From positions 1,175,001 to 1,239,000 of the forward strand of contig NZ_CP097562.1 of NCBI RefSeq assembly GCF_000487995.2: a DNA stretch of 64,000 nt. The letters run 5' to 3'. The position numbers and the translations under genes were made by a program. Position 1 is the stretch's first letter, and every line of letters starts with the position of its first letter. The notes beneath the pieces are model-generated. The model had not been told where the DNA came from. It made no database searches and was given only the letters and a program-made list of their open reading frames with translations. Source of the stretch: Mucispirillum schaedleri ASF457 (GTDB taxonomy: Bacteria; Chrysiogenota; Deferribacteres; Deferribacterales; Mucispirillaceae). This document shows positions 9,137 to 17,291 of the stretch, piece by piece.

Positions 9137-9164
9137 GAAAATAAAGAGGGCATTAAATGCCCTC
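9137..9164 (-). terminator. Intrinsic terminator after the DUF3015 gene
   Basis: On the minus strand GAGGGCATT / AATGCCCTC forms a nearly perfect tight stem followed by TTTATTTTC. It begins 11 bases after the DUF3015 stop and directly precedes the start of the DUF4105 gene. Confidence 0.75.
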
Positions 9165-9174
9165 ATTATGTTAA

Positions 9175-9633
9175 TTAGCTGAGTGCTACAATTTTATTAG
9201 CAACTGAATCAGATTGAACATCTGCATTAGGGAAAATATCGCTGAAATTAGCCTGTAATTTGTTTGCGAAAGCATCTATATCTTTAACAGCAAGCATAGT
9301 GCCTAAAGAATTAATAGTGTCCCCGTGCCCCATAGCTATATCTTTAGCAAGATTATCCATATTATCAGTAACAAATTCATAGACTTCTGTGCTGACTACT
9401 TTATTGATTTTACCTTGACAACCAACTGTTCCAGTAGTCATAGAGAAAGTATTTGATAATGTTGAGTTAGTCCAAGAAGCTGTCATTTGAAGTAACCAGC
9501 CACCGTTAGGTTTACCAACAGTTTCAAATAATAATGTTCCGATACCACAACCAGCATTATTTCTAAGTGTACCTGCAAATGCAGCTGGTGCCATTATACA
9601 TACAATGAGTAATACTAAAAAAACTTTTTTCAT
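9175..9633 (-). CDS. DUF3015 family secreted protein
   Basis: A 152-residue protein with a clear signal peptide, MKKVFLVLLIVCIMAPAAFA. The mature part has the DUF3015 hallmarks NAGCGIGTLLF, a central TTGTVGC and NLAKDIAMGHGDTINSLGTML. The two cysteines in GCG and VGC may form a disulfide. A longer frame exists upstream, but the ATG at 9633 has a near-perfect GGAGGAG 5-6 bases before it and starts the signal peptide. It is probably periplasmic; no enzymatic function is known for the family. A strong terminator follows, so it is probably expressed independently of the downstream DUF4105 gene. Confidence 0.82.
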   Translation of the reverse strand: MKKVFLVLLIVCIMAPAAFAGTLRNNAGCGIGTLLFETVGKPNGGWLLQMTASWTNSTLSNTFSMTTGTVGCQGKINKVVSTEVYEFVTDNMDNLAKDIAMGHGDTINSLGTMLAVKDIDAFANKLQANFSDIFPNADVQSDSVANKIVALS

Positions 9634-9755
9634 GTATACTCCTCCTAAAAAAATTCTTTTTTTACTTTTATCATTGAAAATATCTTTTGTCAACCTATTT
9701 ATAATACTGTTTTTAAGCATTTTTTACTTAAAAATATTTGCTAAAAACAAGTGGT

Positions 9756-10592
9756 TTACTTTAAATATAAATCAAGAGCATTTAAAAATTCTTTTCTTAT
9801 CCGCGGGTTGCTGATAATCTGTGCATGATTAGAAAAATCATCTTTCAGCAGCATTTTTGGCTCTTTTGCTATTTTATATAGTGCCTCTCCATTATTAAAC
9901 TTCACAAGCTTATCTGCTTTTGAATGTATAATAATAGTATTTTTTATTTTACTGCTCTTTAAATTATCAAGTGAAGAATATTCTTTTGGTATGCTCCATG
10001 TGACAGCATACTGCCATATATATGTAAAAAAATTGCTGGCTGCCACTTCTTTTGCAATACTCCGCCATGAAGTAAAGGTGGATTCTAAAACAAGTACTTT
10101 AAATTTATCAGCATAAGGGGAATATCTTGCAATATGGGCAGCAACTGCTCCGCCTAAACTCTGACCATAAAGCACCATATTTCTTTTATCTATTTTATCA
10201 TCTTTAAATACTGCTTCTGTATATTCTAAACCATCCTGCAAAACACCTTTTATATCAGGCTTGCCTTGAGATATACCATACCCCCTGTAATCAAAAGTCA
10301 ATAAATTATAGCCTTTATCTACAAGCCACATCACAGCCACGCTTTCTGTGCTTATATTATTTGAATTACCATGAAGAAAAAATATTGTGCCTTTAGGATT
10401 TTTTACTTTTGTTTTAAAATACCAGCCATGCAGAAGCTTACCGTCGTTAGTGTCTACAAGAATATTTTCAGGATTATTTGCACATGTTTCAGGCATATAA
10501 AAAAGCTGCTGTTTAGGAAAGAAAAAATATTTTTCACAGCCTGCAAGTAATAATAAAACTGTAATTAATAATATAGTTTTTATTTTATTCAT
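9756..10592 (-). CDS. Lipoprotein alpha/beta hydrolase (YfhR/BEM46-like)
   Basis: A 278-residue serine hydrolase-fold protein anchored as a lipoprotein. The signal sequence ends in the lipobox LLAGC (Cys near 19). The oxyanion segment FFLHGNSNN, the nucleophile elbow GQSLGGA (Ser near 146), an acid in HSKADKLV and the histidine in SNHAQI complete the catalytic set. It resembles the YfhR/BEM46/FrsA-like group of unknown substrate. It is a single gene on the minus strand with no obvious partner; the start codon has only a weak ribosome-binding site. Confidence 0.78.
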   Translation of the reverse strand: MNKIKTILLITVLLLLAGCEKYFFFPKQQLFYMPETCANNPENILVDTNDGKLLHGWYFKTKVKNPKGTIFFLHGNSNNISTESVAVMWLVDKGYNLLTFDYRGYGISQGKPDIKGVLQDGLEYTEAVFKDDKIDKRNMVLYGQSLGGAVAAHIARYSPYADKFKVLVLESTFTSWRSIAKEVAASNFFTYIWQYAVTWSIPKEYSSLDNLKSSKIKNTIIIHSKADKLVKFNNGEALYKIAKEPKMLLKDDFSNHAQIISNPRIRKEFLNALDLYLK

Positions 10593-10695
10593 ATTGTTAT
10601 ATATTTTTATTTTACGGAAAATGTCAAGTAATTATTTTACTGTTTTACCACCAATTTTTTTGAGCTGTAATAAAGAGTGATGATTTATAATAAAC

Positions 10696-10883
10696 TTTGT
10701 AAGAATACTTATAACTCAATATTCCTATGAAATATATTGTAAACTATTATACCGCCGCACATCTCAAAAATCAAAGTTTTCGTTATTTTATTCCTTATGC
10801 TCCAATTCCTTAAACATTCACTGTTTTTAATTTTATTAAATAAGTTATTTCTATTATTTGATAGTTATAAGTATTCTTACAAA
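10696..10883. repeat. 188-bp element with perfect 21-bp terminal inverted repeats
   Basis: The sequence at 10696-10716 (TTTGTAAGAATACTTATAACT, written here as TTTGTAAGAATACTT plus ATAACT) is exactly the reverse complement of 10863-10883. The interior is non-coding and AT-rich. It has the architecture of a miniature inverted-repeat transposable element; no clear target duplication flanks it. Apart from this element and the hairpin at 10976-11005, I see nothing in 10593-11014. Confidence 0.7.
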
Positions 10884-10975
10884 AAAATCGGGGCAAACCA
10901 GATTATTTTAAAATTTCAGATGAATAGATTATTTGCTTAGCTCAAAATGATGGCACATTTATGTAATATGCAGCA

Positions 10976-11005
10976 TTTCAACCCATATAAAATTATGGGT
11001 TGAAA
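10976..11005. terminator. Strong hairpin downstream of ackA
   Basis: An 11-bp perfect stem TTTCAACCCAT / ATGGGTTGAAA with an 8-nt loop begins 10 bases after the ackA stop. The U-tract is poor on either strand, so it may stabilise the 3' end or be a weak terminator. Confidence 0.5.
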
Positions 11006-11014
11006 TATATATAA

Positions 11015-12250
11015 TTATAAAAATGAATAGGAATAAGATGAGTGGTCTTTATATTTGCCATTTAATACTGCAATTACATCTTCTGTAAGAACAATCTCTT
11101 CATCTGTTGGGATAACAAATACTTTTATTTTTGACGAGCTTGCAGATATTTCTGTTTCTACTCCCCGCTTTAAATTTCTATTTTTTTCTTTATCAATCTC
11201 AATACCCAGATATTCAAGATTTTCAAGAGTTTTTTCCCTAATTAAAGATGAATTTTCACCTACTCCACCAGTAAATGATAAAGCGTCTACTTTATTTAAA
11301 ACAGCCATATAAGAGCCTATGTATTTTTTTAATCTGTAACATTCCATATCAACAGCCATCTTACACAGCTTATCTGTTTCCATATTTGCTTCTATATCTC
11401 TTCTGTCAGAATATTTGCCTGTTATTCCAAGAAGCCCAGACTTTTTATAAAGAATTTCATCTACTTCTTCAATACATTTTCCAGTCATTTTAGTAATAAA
11501 AGCAGGAACTGAGGCATCAATATCGCCACATCGTGTGCCCATAATAAGCCCTTCAAGTGGTGTCATTCCCATAGATGTATCTACTGAAAGCCCGTTTTCC
11601 ACAGCTGTTATACTTGCACCATTTCCAACATGGAGAATAATCATATTGCACTCACTGGCAGGTTTGTCAAGCATTTTAGCTGTTCTTTTTGATACATACA
11701 GATGGCTTGAACCGTGAAATCCGTAACGCCTTACTTTATATTTACTATACCATTCATCGCAAACTGCATATCTATATGCCTTTTCTGGAATGCTTGAATG
11801 AAATGCAGTATCAAATACTGCTACATGAGATATATTTGGAAGTATTTTTTGCAATACTCTTATACCTAAAATATTTGCTGGATTATGCAAAGGTGCAAGA
11901 TGTGAGATTGATTCTATCTGCTGTATGACACTTTCATCTATCAGTGTGCTTTTTTGAAATAAATCTCCACCATGAACAATTCTATGTCCAGCTGCTTCTA
12001 TTTCATTTATGTCTTTTAGAACAGCGGAATCTTTAAAACACTTTAATATGCTTTCAATGGCTTCTTTATGGTCTGTAATAATTTTATCTTTTACAGTTAT
12101 TTCTCCGTTATCACTTTTTACACTGATAACAGCACCACTAAGCCCTATTCTGTCTGCTGCAGCTTTTGCAATTATTTTGTTAGATGCTTCATCATATAAT
12201 TGACATTTGAGAGATGAGCTGCCACAATTTAAAGTTAATATTAACATCAT
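11015..12250 (-). CDS. ackA: Acetate kinase
   Basis: AckA converts acetyl phosphate and ADP to acetate and ATP in the cytoplasm. The 411-residue protein has the N-terminal phosphate loop NCGSSSLKCQ, the substrate segments VFDTAFHSSIPEKAY and RYGFHGSSH, and GTRCGDIDASVPAF, all typical of the acetokinase family. The start codon overlaps the pta stop (ATGA), which is typical coupling. A second ATG follows immediately and either may be used. It ends the ato-pta-ackA series and supplies its ATP-yielding step. Confidence 0.96.
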   Translation of the reverse strand: MMLILTLNCGSSSLKCQLYDEASNKIIAKAAADRIGLSGAVISVKSDNGEITVKDKIITDHKEAIESILKCFKDSAVLKDINEIEAAGHRIVHGGDLFQKSTLIDESVIQQIESISHLAPLHNPANILGIRVLQKILPNISHVAVFDTAFHSSIPEKAYRYAVCDEWYSKYKVRRYGFHGSSHLYVSKRTAKMLDKPASECNMIILHVGNGASITAVENGLSVDTSMGMTPLEGLIMGTRCGDIDASVPAFITKMTGKCIEEVDEILYKKSGLLGITGKYSDRRDIEANMETDKLCKMAVDMECYRLKKYIGSYMAVLNKVDALSFTGGVGENSSLIREKTLENLEYLGIEIDKEKNRNLKRGVETEISASSSKIKVFVIPTDEEIVLTEDVIAVLNGKYKDHSSYSYSFL

Positions 12251-13254
12251 TCCACCTGCACTGCCGTTATAGCCGTTACATTTACTATATCGTAAACTGA
12301 ACAGCCACGGGATAAATCATTTACAGGACTGTTAAGCCCTTGTATTATGGGACCTATAGCTGTTGCTTCAGCTATTCTTTCTACTAATTTATATCCAATA
12401 TTTCCTGCATCAAGATTAGGAAATATTAAAACATTCGCTTTGCCTGCAACTTCACTTTCTGGTGCTTTCCGCCTGCCTACTTCATCTACAAGTGCCGCAT
12501 CAAGCTGCATTTCTCCATCTACTGCTATATCAGGACATCTTTCTTTTAATATTTTAACAGCTTGTGCCACTTTTTCTGTTTCAGCTGTTTTTGCACTGCC
12601 TTTTGTGGAAAATGAGAGCATAGCAACTACTGCATCTACTCCCATCATCTTTTTACAGCTTTCAGCGGTGCTTTCTGCAATATCTGCAAGCATAGGTGCA
12701 TCAGGGTTTGGGTTAACTGCACTATCTGCAAATAAAAGAATGCCGTTTTTTCCAAACTTTTCATTTTTTGTAACTATAATGAAATAAGAAGAAACAGTAT
12801 TAAGCCCTTTTTTTACACCTATTATCCGCAGTGCCGCACGAAGAACATCGCTTGTAGTGTTTGCTGCTCCTGCCACAAGTCCATCACATATTTTTTGTTT
12901 TACAAGCATTGAGCCAAAAAACAAATTATTTTTCATAGATGATGATGCTTCTTCCATAGTAAGCCCTTTTTCCTTGCGGGATTGATAATATATATCTGTC
13001 CATTCTTGCAGGTAAGGGGAGTTTAAAGGATTTATAACAGTTAATTTTTCGCTGTCTATATATTCCTTTTTCAGACCATAGTTTAGAAGCTCTTTTTTAA
13101 TTTCATCTTCACTGCCTAAAACAGTGAGGCGGGCAATGCCCTCCTCACATATTTTTACTGCTGCTTGAATTGTTCTATCATCATAACCTTCTGGCAGAAC
13201 TATGTGCTTATATCTGTTTTTAGCTTTATTTTTAAATTCCTGCAGTATATCCAT
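12247..13254 (-). CDS. pta: Phosphate acetyltransferase
   Basis: Pta exchanges the CoA of acetyl-CoA for phosphate to give acetyl phosphate. At 335 residues this is the short, single-domain PTA form without the N-terminal regulatory region of the enterobacterial enzyme. Family segments include HIVLPEGYDDRTIQAA at the start, DGLVAGAANTTSDVLRAAL (about 130-148) and the C-terminal IGPIIQGLNSPVNDLSRGCS. The gene starts 5 bases after atoA and overlaps ackA by 4 bases. A GGAG in the end of atoA probably serves as its ribosome-binding site. Confidence 0.95.
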   Translation of the reverse strand: MDILQEFKNKAKNRYKHIVLPEGYDDRTIQAAVKICEEGIARLTVLGSEDEIKKELLNYGLKKEYIDSEKLTVINPLNSPYLQEWTDIYYQSRKEKGLTMEEASSSMKNNLFFGSMLVKQKICDGLVAGAANTTSDVLRAALRIIGVKKGLNTVSSYFIIVTKNEKFGKNGILLFADSAVNPNPDAPMLADIAESTAESCKKMMGVDAVVAMLSFSTKGSAKTAETEKVAQAVKILKERCPDIAVDGEMQLDAALVDEVGRRKAPESEVAGKANVLIFPNLDAGNIGYKLVERIAEATAIGPIIQGLNSPVNDLSRGCSVYDIVNVTAITAVQVE

Positions 13255-13259
13255 AAAAA

Positions 13260-13910
13260 TTAAAGCTCCATTACTTTTAAATCAGGAGATACAGAATATT
13301 CTGCCGTAGTAACAGCTTTTATATCTTCCAGCGTAACATTTTCCGCATGCTCAATAAGCGTCATTTTTTTGTTTTCTATTTTAAAAACAGCCATCTCTGT
13401 AACTATCATATCAACACATTCAGAAGCTGTCAATGGCAATGTGCATTTAGGAAGTATTTTAGGATTTCCTTTTGCAGTATGTTCCATTGCTAAAATAACT
13501 TTTTTGGCACCTACAACTAAATCCATAGCACCACCCATACCCGGAACCATTTTGCCCGGAATATTCCAGTTTGCAAGATTGCCTTCGCTGTCAACCTGTA
13601 ATGCACCTAACACTGTTGCATCAAGATGACCGCCTCTTACAAGTCCAAATGAAAATGCACTGTCAAAAAACATACCACCCGGAACAATAGAAGCAGGCTG
13701 ACCACCCGCATTGCTTATGTCTTTATCTGCTTTATCTGGCTCTGGAGTAGGTCCTAACCCTATAAACCCGTTTTCTGAATGAAGAACAACTTTCATATCA
13801 GATGGGATATAATTAACTACCATAGTAGGAATGCCTATTCCTAAATTTATAAAATCGCCATCTTTTATTTCTTTTGCTACTCTCTTTGCTATAATTGTTT
13901 TTGCGTCCAT
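13260..13910 (-). CDS. atoA: Acetate/acetoacetate CoA-transferase beta subunit
   Basis: The beta subunit carries the catalytic glutamate that forms the enzyme-CoA thioester; here it is Glu46 in LHSENGFIGLGP. The 216-residue length, the N-terminal GDFINLGIGIPT and the GGHLDATVLGALQVD segment fit family I CoA-transferases (AtoA/ScoB). With AtoD it would move CoA between acyl-CoA and acetoacetate or another short-chain acid. It has AGGAAG before the ATG and follows atoD by 10 bases. The actual acid substrate cannot be read from sequence. Confidence 0.92.
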   Translation of the reverse strand: MDAKTIIAKRVAKEIKDGDFINLGIGIPTMVVNYIPSDMKVVLHSENGFIGLGPTPEPDKADKDISNAGGQPASIVPGGMFFDSAFSFGLVRGGHLDATVLGALQVDSEGNLANWNIPGKMVPGMGGAMDLVVGAKKVILAMEHTAKGNPKILPKCTLPLTASECVDMIVTEMAVFKIENKKMTLIEHAENVTLEDIKAVTTAEYSVSPDLKVMEL

Positions 13911-13920
13911 AATACACTTC

Positions 13921-14571
13921 CTATGCTTTAACTAAATAATCTACCAATACACAAGGTATTGTTATTATTTCTGGGTCTAAATTGCCACTTTCCATGATTT
14001 CTTCTACTTCCACAACTACAACATCAGCAGCAAATGCCATAAGTGCATTGAAATTTTTAGTTGATTTAGCACAGAATATATTTCCGTCTTTATCTGCTTT
14101 TGCACCTTTAAGATATGCTATTTCTGCTTTTAAAGGCTTTTCAAGAATATATTTTTTACCGTCTGATTCAATAATCTGTTTGCCTTCTTCAACTACGGTA
14201 TCTATCCCTGTTGGTGTTAAAATGCCGCCAAGTCCATATCCGCCTGCTCTTACACGCTCTGCCAAAGTGCCTTGCGGCGAAAGCTCCACTTCAAGCTCGC
14301 CTGAATTCATTTGGTTTCCTGTTTCTTTATTTGTGCCTATATGGGATGCTATAACTTTTTTAAGCATTTTCTTTGCAACAAGTTTGCCTATACCTGTATC
14401 TATAAAAGCAGTATCATTTGCAATAAGAGTTAAATCTTTTATATCTTTTTCTGCAATAACATCCATAATCTTATTAGGACCGCCCACACCAAGAAAACCG
14501 CCAGCCATTAAAGTCATACCGCTTTTAAGCATATTTGCAGCTTCTTCTATTGAAATTATTTTATTTTTCAT
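13921..14571 (-). CDS. atoD: Acetate/acetoacetate CoA-transferase alpha subunit
   Basis: A 216-residue alpha subunit of the family I CoA-transferase, partner of AtoA. The glycine-rich loop LMAGGFLGVGGPNKIMD near residues 21-37 and the segments ELSPQGTLAERVRAGG and GIDTVVEEGKQ are diagnostic. GGAG precedes the ATG. It lies between the thiolase gene and atoA, and the pair is of normal length and intact. Together with the transporter and thiolase it makes an acetoacetate or butyrate utilisation set. Confidence 0.93.
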   Translation of the reverse strand: MKNKIISIEEAANMLKSGMTLMAGGFLGVGGPNKIMDVIAEKDIKDLTLIANDTAFIDTGIGKLVAKKMLKKVIASHIGTNKETGNQMNSGELEVELSPQGTLAERVRAGGYGLGGILTPTGIDTVVEEGKQIIESDGKKYILEKPLKAEIAYLKGAKADKDGNIFCAKSTKNFNALMAFAADVVVVEVEEIMESGNLDPEIITIPCVLVDYLVKA

Positions 14572-14586
14572 AAAAATACTCCATAT

Positions 14587-15768
14587 TTATTTTACAAGCT
14601 CTACTATAAGAGCAACGCCCATGCCACCGCCTACACATAAAGTAGCAAGCCCTTTATCCGTATTTCTTCTTTTCATTTCATAAAGCAGAGTTGTTAATAT
14701 TCTGGCACCGCTTGCACCAATAGGGTGTCCCAAAGCGATTGCTCCACCATTTACATTTAATATTTCCGCATTAAATCCCAGCTCTTTTCCTACACTTAAT
14801 GACTGAGCAGCAAAAGCTTCATTTGCTTCTATAAGCCCTATATCTGAAAGTTTCAAGCCACCTTTATCTAATGCTTTTTTAACTGCAGGCACAGGTCCTA
14901 TACCCATAATAGATGGCTCCACCCCTGCTGTTGCTGAAGAAACATATTTTGCAACAGGTTTCAAACCATATTTTTTAACTGCTTCTTCGCTTGCTAAAAC
15001 TATTGCAGCAGCTCCGTCATTTATGCCTGATGCATTGCCTGCTGTTACAGTGCCTTCTTTTTTAAATGCTGGTTTCAGTTTTGAAAGCCCTTCAATAGTA
15101 GCATCTTTTCTTGGAAACTCATCTTTATCTATTACAACATCGCCTTTTCTCGTTTTAATAGTTACTGGCACTATTTCATCATTAAATCTGCCTTCTTCAA
15201 TAGCTTTTTGGGCTTTATGCTGGCTTGAAAGAGCAAATTGATTTTGTTCTTCCATAGAAAGACTATATTTTTCAGCTAAATTTTCAGCAGTAATACCCAT
15301 GTGATAATCATTAAAAGCATCTGTTAAGCCGTCGCTTATCATAGTATCATTTAATGTGCCGTGTCCCATACGGTAGCCACTTCTTGCTTTATCAAGGCTG
15401 TAAGGAGCATTAGTCATACTTTCCATACCACCTGCCACAATAATATCACTTTCACCAAGCATTATGCTTTGAGCTGCTAAAATAACAGATTTCAGACCTG
15501 AACCGCATAAAATGTTTATAGAATAAGCTGGTGTTTCAACAGGAATACCTGCATTAATAGATGCCTGCCTTGCAGGACCTTGTTTTTCACCTGCCTGTAA
15601 AACATTGCCAAATATTACTTCATCTACCTGCTCAGGTTTAATGCCTGCTCTGTTTAATGCTTCTTTTATTGCAATAGAGCCTAATTCATGTGCTCTCAAA
15701 GGTGCTAAGCCACCATTAAAATTACCTATTGGAGTGCGGCATGCCGCAACTAAATATACATCTCTCAT
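14587..15768 (-). CDS. atoB: Acetyl-CoA acetyltransferase (thiolase II)
   Basis: A 393-residue thiolase that cleaves acetoacetyl-CoA with CoA into two acetyl-CoA, or the reverse. The active-site cysteine is Cys88 in [11 protein letters not shown]; the C-terminal His in [12 protein letters not shown] and Cys in LCVGGGMG complete the site, and [10 protein letters not shown] is conserved. SD GAGGTGAT precedes the ATG. In this operon the degradative direction is likely because the CoA-transferase, transporter, pta and ackA are co-transcribed; this is inference. Confidence 0.95.
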   Translation of the reverse strand: MRDVYLVAACRTPIGNFNGGLAPLRAHELGSIAIKEALNRAGIKPEQVDEVIFGNVLQAGEKQGPARQASINAGIPVETPAYSINILCGSGLKSVILAAQSIMLGESDIIVAGGMESMTNAPYSLDKARSGYRMGHGTLNDTMISDGLTDAFNDYHMGITAENLAEKYSLSMEEQNQFALSSQHKAQKAIEEGRFNDEIVPVTIKTRKGDVVIDKDEFPRKDATIEGLSKLKPAFKKEGTVTAGNASGINDGAAAIVLASEEAVKKYGLKPVAKYVSSATAGVEPSIMGIGPVPAVKKALDKGGLKLSDIGLIEANEAFAAQSLSVGKELGFNAEILNVNGGAIALGHPIGASGARILTTLLYEMKRRNTDKGLATLCVGGGMGVALIVELVK

Positions 15769-15791
15769 TTTATCACCTCATAAAATATTTT

Positions 15792-17144
15792 TTAAGTTAA
15801 CAAGAAAAAACCACCGCATACAACCAAACCTACAAAGATAAGGGTTATAATACAGTATCCCATAATATCCCTTGCACCTAATCCAGCAATTCCTAATGCA
15901 GGCAGTGCCCAAAACGGCTGTATCATATTTGTCCATGCATCACCCCATGCGATAGCCATAGCTGTAACAGAGTAATCTACCCCAAGCTCTTTAGCAGCAG
16001 GCATCATGATAGGAGCCTGCACTGCCCACTGTCCACCACCTGATGGAACAAAGACATTTACAATACCTGCGGATAAAAATGTGAGTATAGGGAAAGTATC
16101 TGCATTGGCAATGTTTACAAATGCGTTAGAAATTGAGCCTGCCAGAGAAACACCCTCTGGGCTTGTTCCTACCATCATACCCATAATACCTGCATAAAAA
16201 GGGAACTGTAATATGATACCAGCAGCACTTTTTGTTGCATGGTTTATTGCACGAACATAATTGATAGGTTTTTTATGTAATATAATACCTGCAAATAAAA
16301 ATATCATATTGATAATATTTAAACCTAAACCACCGCCTTTATAGAAGTAATAAATAATCCATGTAACTCCTATAAGAGATATAAGGATTGTTACTATAAT
16401 ACTGTTTTCAAGTTTTTCAGATGGAGTATGTTCTGATTTTATAAGCGGTTTATCGTCTTCATCATCTTCTAAAAGAGCAGGGTCTATTTCTATAACTTCA
16501 TCTTTTGACGGCATCATTTTAGCCATAATTATAGGCAGACATACAAATATAATTGCAAGCATAATAAGGTTGTAAGATGAAAATAAAGTGAGACTTGTAG
16601 GAATAGCTTCTGTTATTATTCCACCTGTTGCTTTTGTTACGGCTTCTCCACCGCCTGCAACAGTTAAAGGCACAGAACCGCTTAAACCAGCATGCCATAT
16701 TACAAAAGTAGAGTATGCAGCAGCTATTAAAAGTGGATAATCAACACCTTTTACTTTTTTTGCCAGCTCTTTTGCAAATATAGCACTTATTACTAATCCA
16801 AAACCCCAGTTTACCCAGTTTGCAATCAAACCAACGATTGTAACAAGAATAATTGCCTGCTGAGGACTTTTTGGAACGGAAGCAAGAGTTGAAAGCAGCC
16901 TTTTAAAAAGAGGTGCTCCTGCAAGTGCCTGCCCCAAAACCAGCACAAGAGCCATCTGCATTGAAAATCCTAAAAGGTCCCATGCACCTTTACCCCAGTG
17001 TGAAACCACTTCTAATGGTCCTTGATTTGTTACAGGCATAGTAATTCCAAACACCACTAATGTAAGTATAACTGCAAACAAAAATGGGTCTGGCAGATAC
17101 TTATGAACTAAAGTAACACAAGCATGCGTAAATTTTTTAAACAT
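15792..17144 (-). CDS. atoE: Short-chain fatty acid / acetoacetate permease AtoE family
   Basis: A 450-residue inner-membrane transporter of the AtoE family with about ten or more hydrophobic segments. Family markers are KYLPDPFLFAVILTL at the start, FGLVISAIFAKELAKK, the YSTFVIWHAGLSGSVPL segment and GGQWAVQAPIMMPAAKELG near 375-393. It probably imports acetoacetate or another short-chain acid by symport. It is the first gene after the sigma54 promoter at 17187-17202 and has AGGAG before the ATG. Confidence 0.92.
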   Translation of the reverse strand: MFKKFTHACVTLVHKYLPDPFLFAVILTLVVFGITMPVTNQGPLEVVSHWGKGAWDLLGFSMQMALVLVLGQALAGAPLFKRLLSTLASVPKSPQQAIILVTIVGLIANWVNWGFGLVISAIFAKELAKKVKGVDYPLLIAAAYSTFVIWHAGLSGSVPLTVAGGGEAVTKATGGIITEAIPTSLTLFSSYNLIMLAIIFVCLPIIMAKMMPSKDEVIEIDPALLEDDEDDKPLIKSEHTPSEKLENSIIVTILISLIGVTWIIYYFYKGGGLGLNIINMIFLFAGIILHKKPINYVRAINHATKSAAGIILQFPFYAGIMGMMVGTSPEGVSLAGSISNAFVNIANADTFPILTFLSAGIVNVFVPSGGGQWAVQAPIMMPAAKELGVDYSVTAMAIAWGDAWTNMIQPFWALPALGIAGLGARDIMGYCIITLIFVGLVVCGGFFLLT

Positions 17145-17186
17145 ATCAGCCTCTCCTGTTATTAAAATAATATACTTACTAAAAGA

Positions 17187-17202
17187 GCAAGTGCAATGCC
17201 AC
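17187..17202 (-). promoter_or_regulatory. Sigma54 (RpoN) promoter of the ato-pta-ackA operon
   Basis: On the minus strand the sequence is TGGCAT-N5-TTGCT, with the invariant GG at -24 and GC at -12 and one mismatch to TGGCAC-N5-TTGC. Transcription would begin near 17177, about 33 nt before the atoE ATG. An NtrC-type activator gene lies directly upstream, as such a promoter requires. Confidence 0.8.
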
Positions 17203-17261
17203 TTATTTGTTAATATAAATATTTGATAATAAAGATAATTTTATAAAATGAGATAATGGAT

Positions 17262-17279
17262 TGTGCAAATAAATGCACA
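17262..17279. promoter_or_regulatory. Candidate upstream activator site for the ato operon
   Basis: The inverted repeat TGTGCA-N6-TGCACA lies about 85-102 bp upstream of the predicted sigma54 start, in the gap between the regulator gene and atoE. Position and symmetry suit an enhancer site for the adjacent regulator; this is inference. Confidence 0.45.
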
Positions 17280-17291
17280 TTTTGATATAAT

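Noticed and set aside
9153-9155. Upstream start for the DUF4105 gene
   Set aside because: This ATG lies in the stem of the preceding terminator; the signal peptide begins at 9135.
13982-14683. 233-residue plus-strand frame opposite atoD and atoB
   Set aside because: Antisense shadow of clearly conserved genes; low-complexity composition and no start signal.
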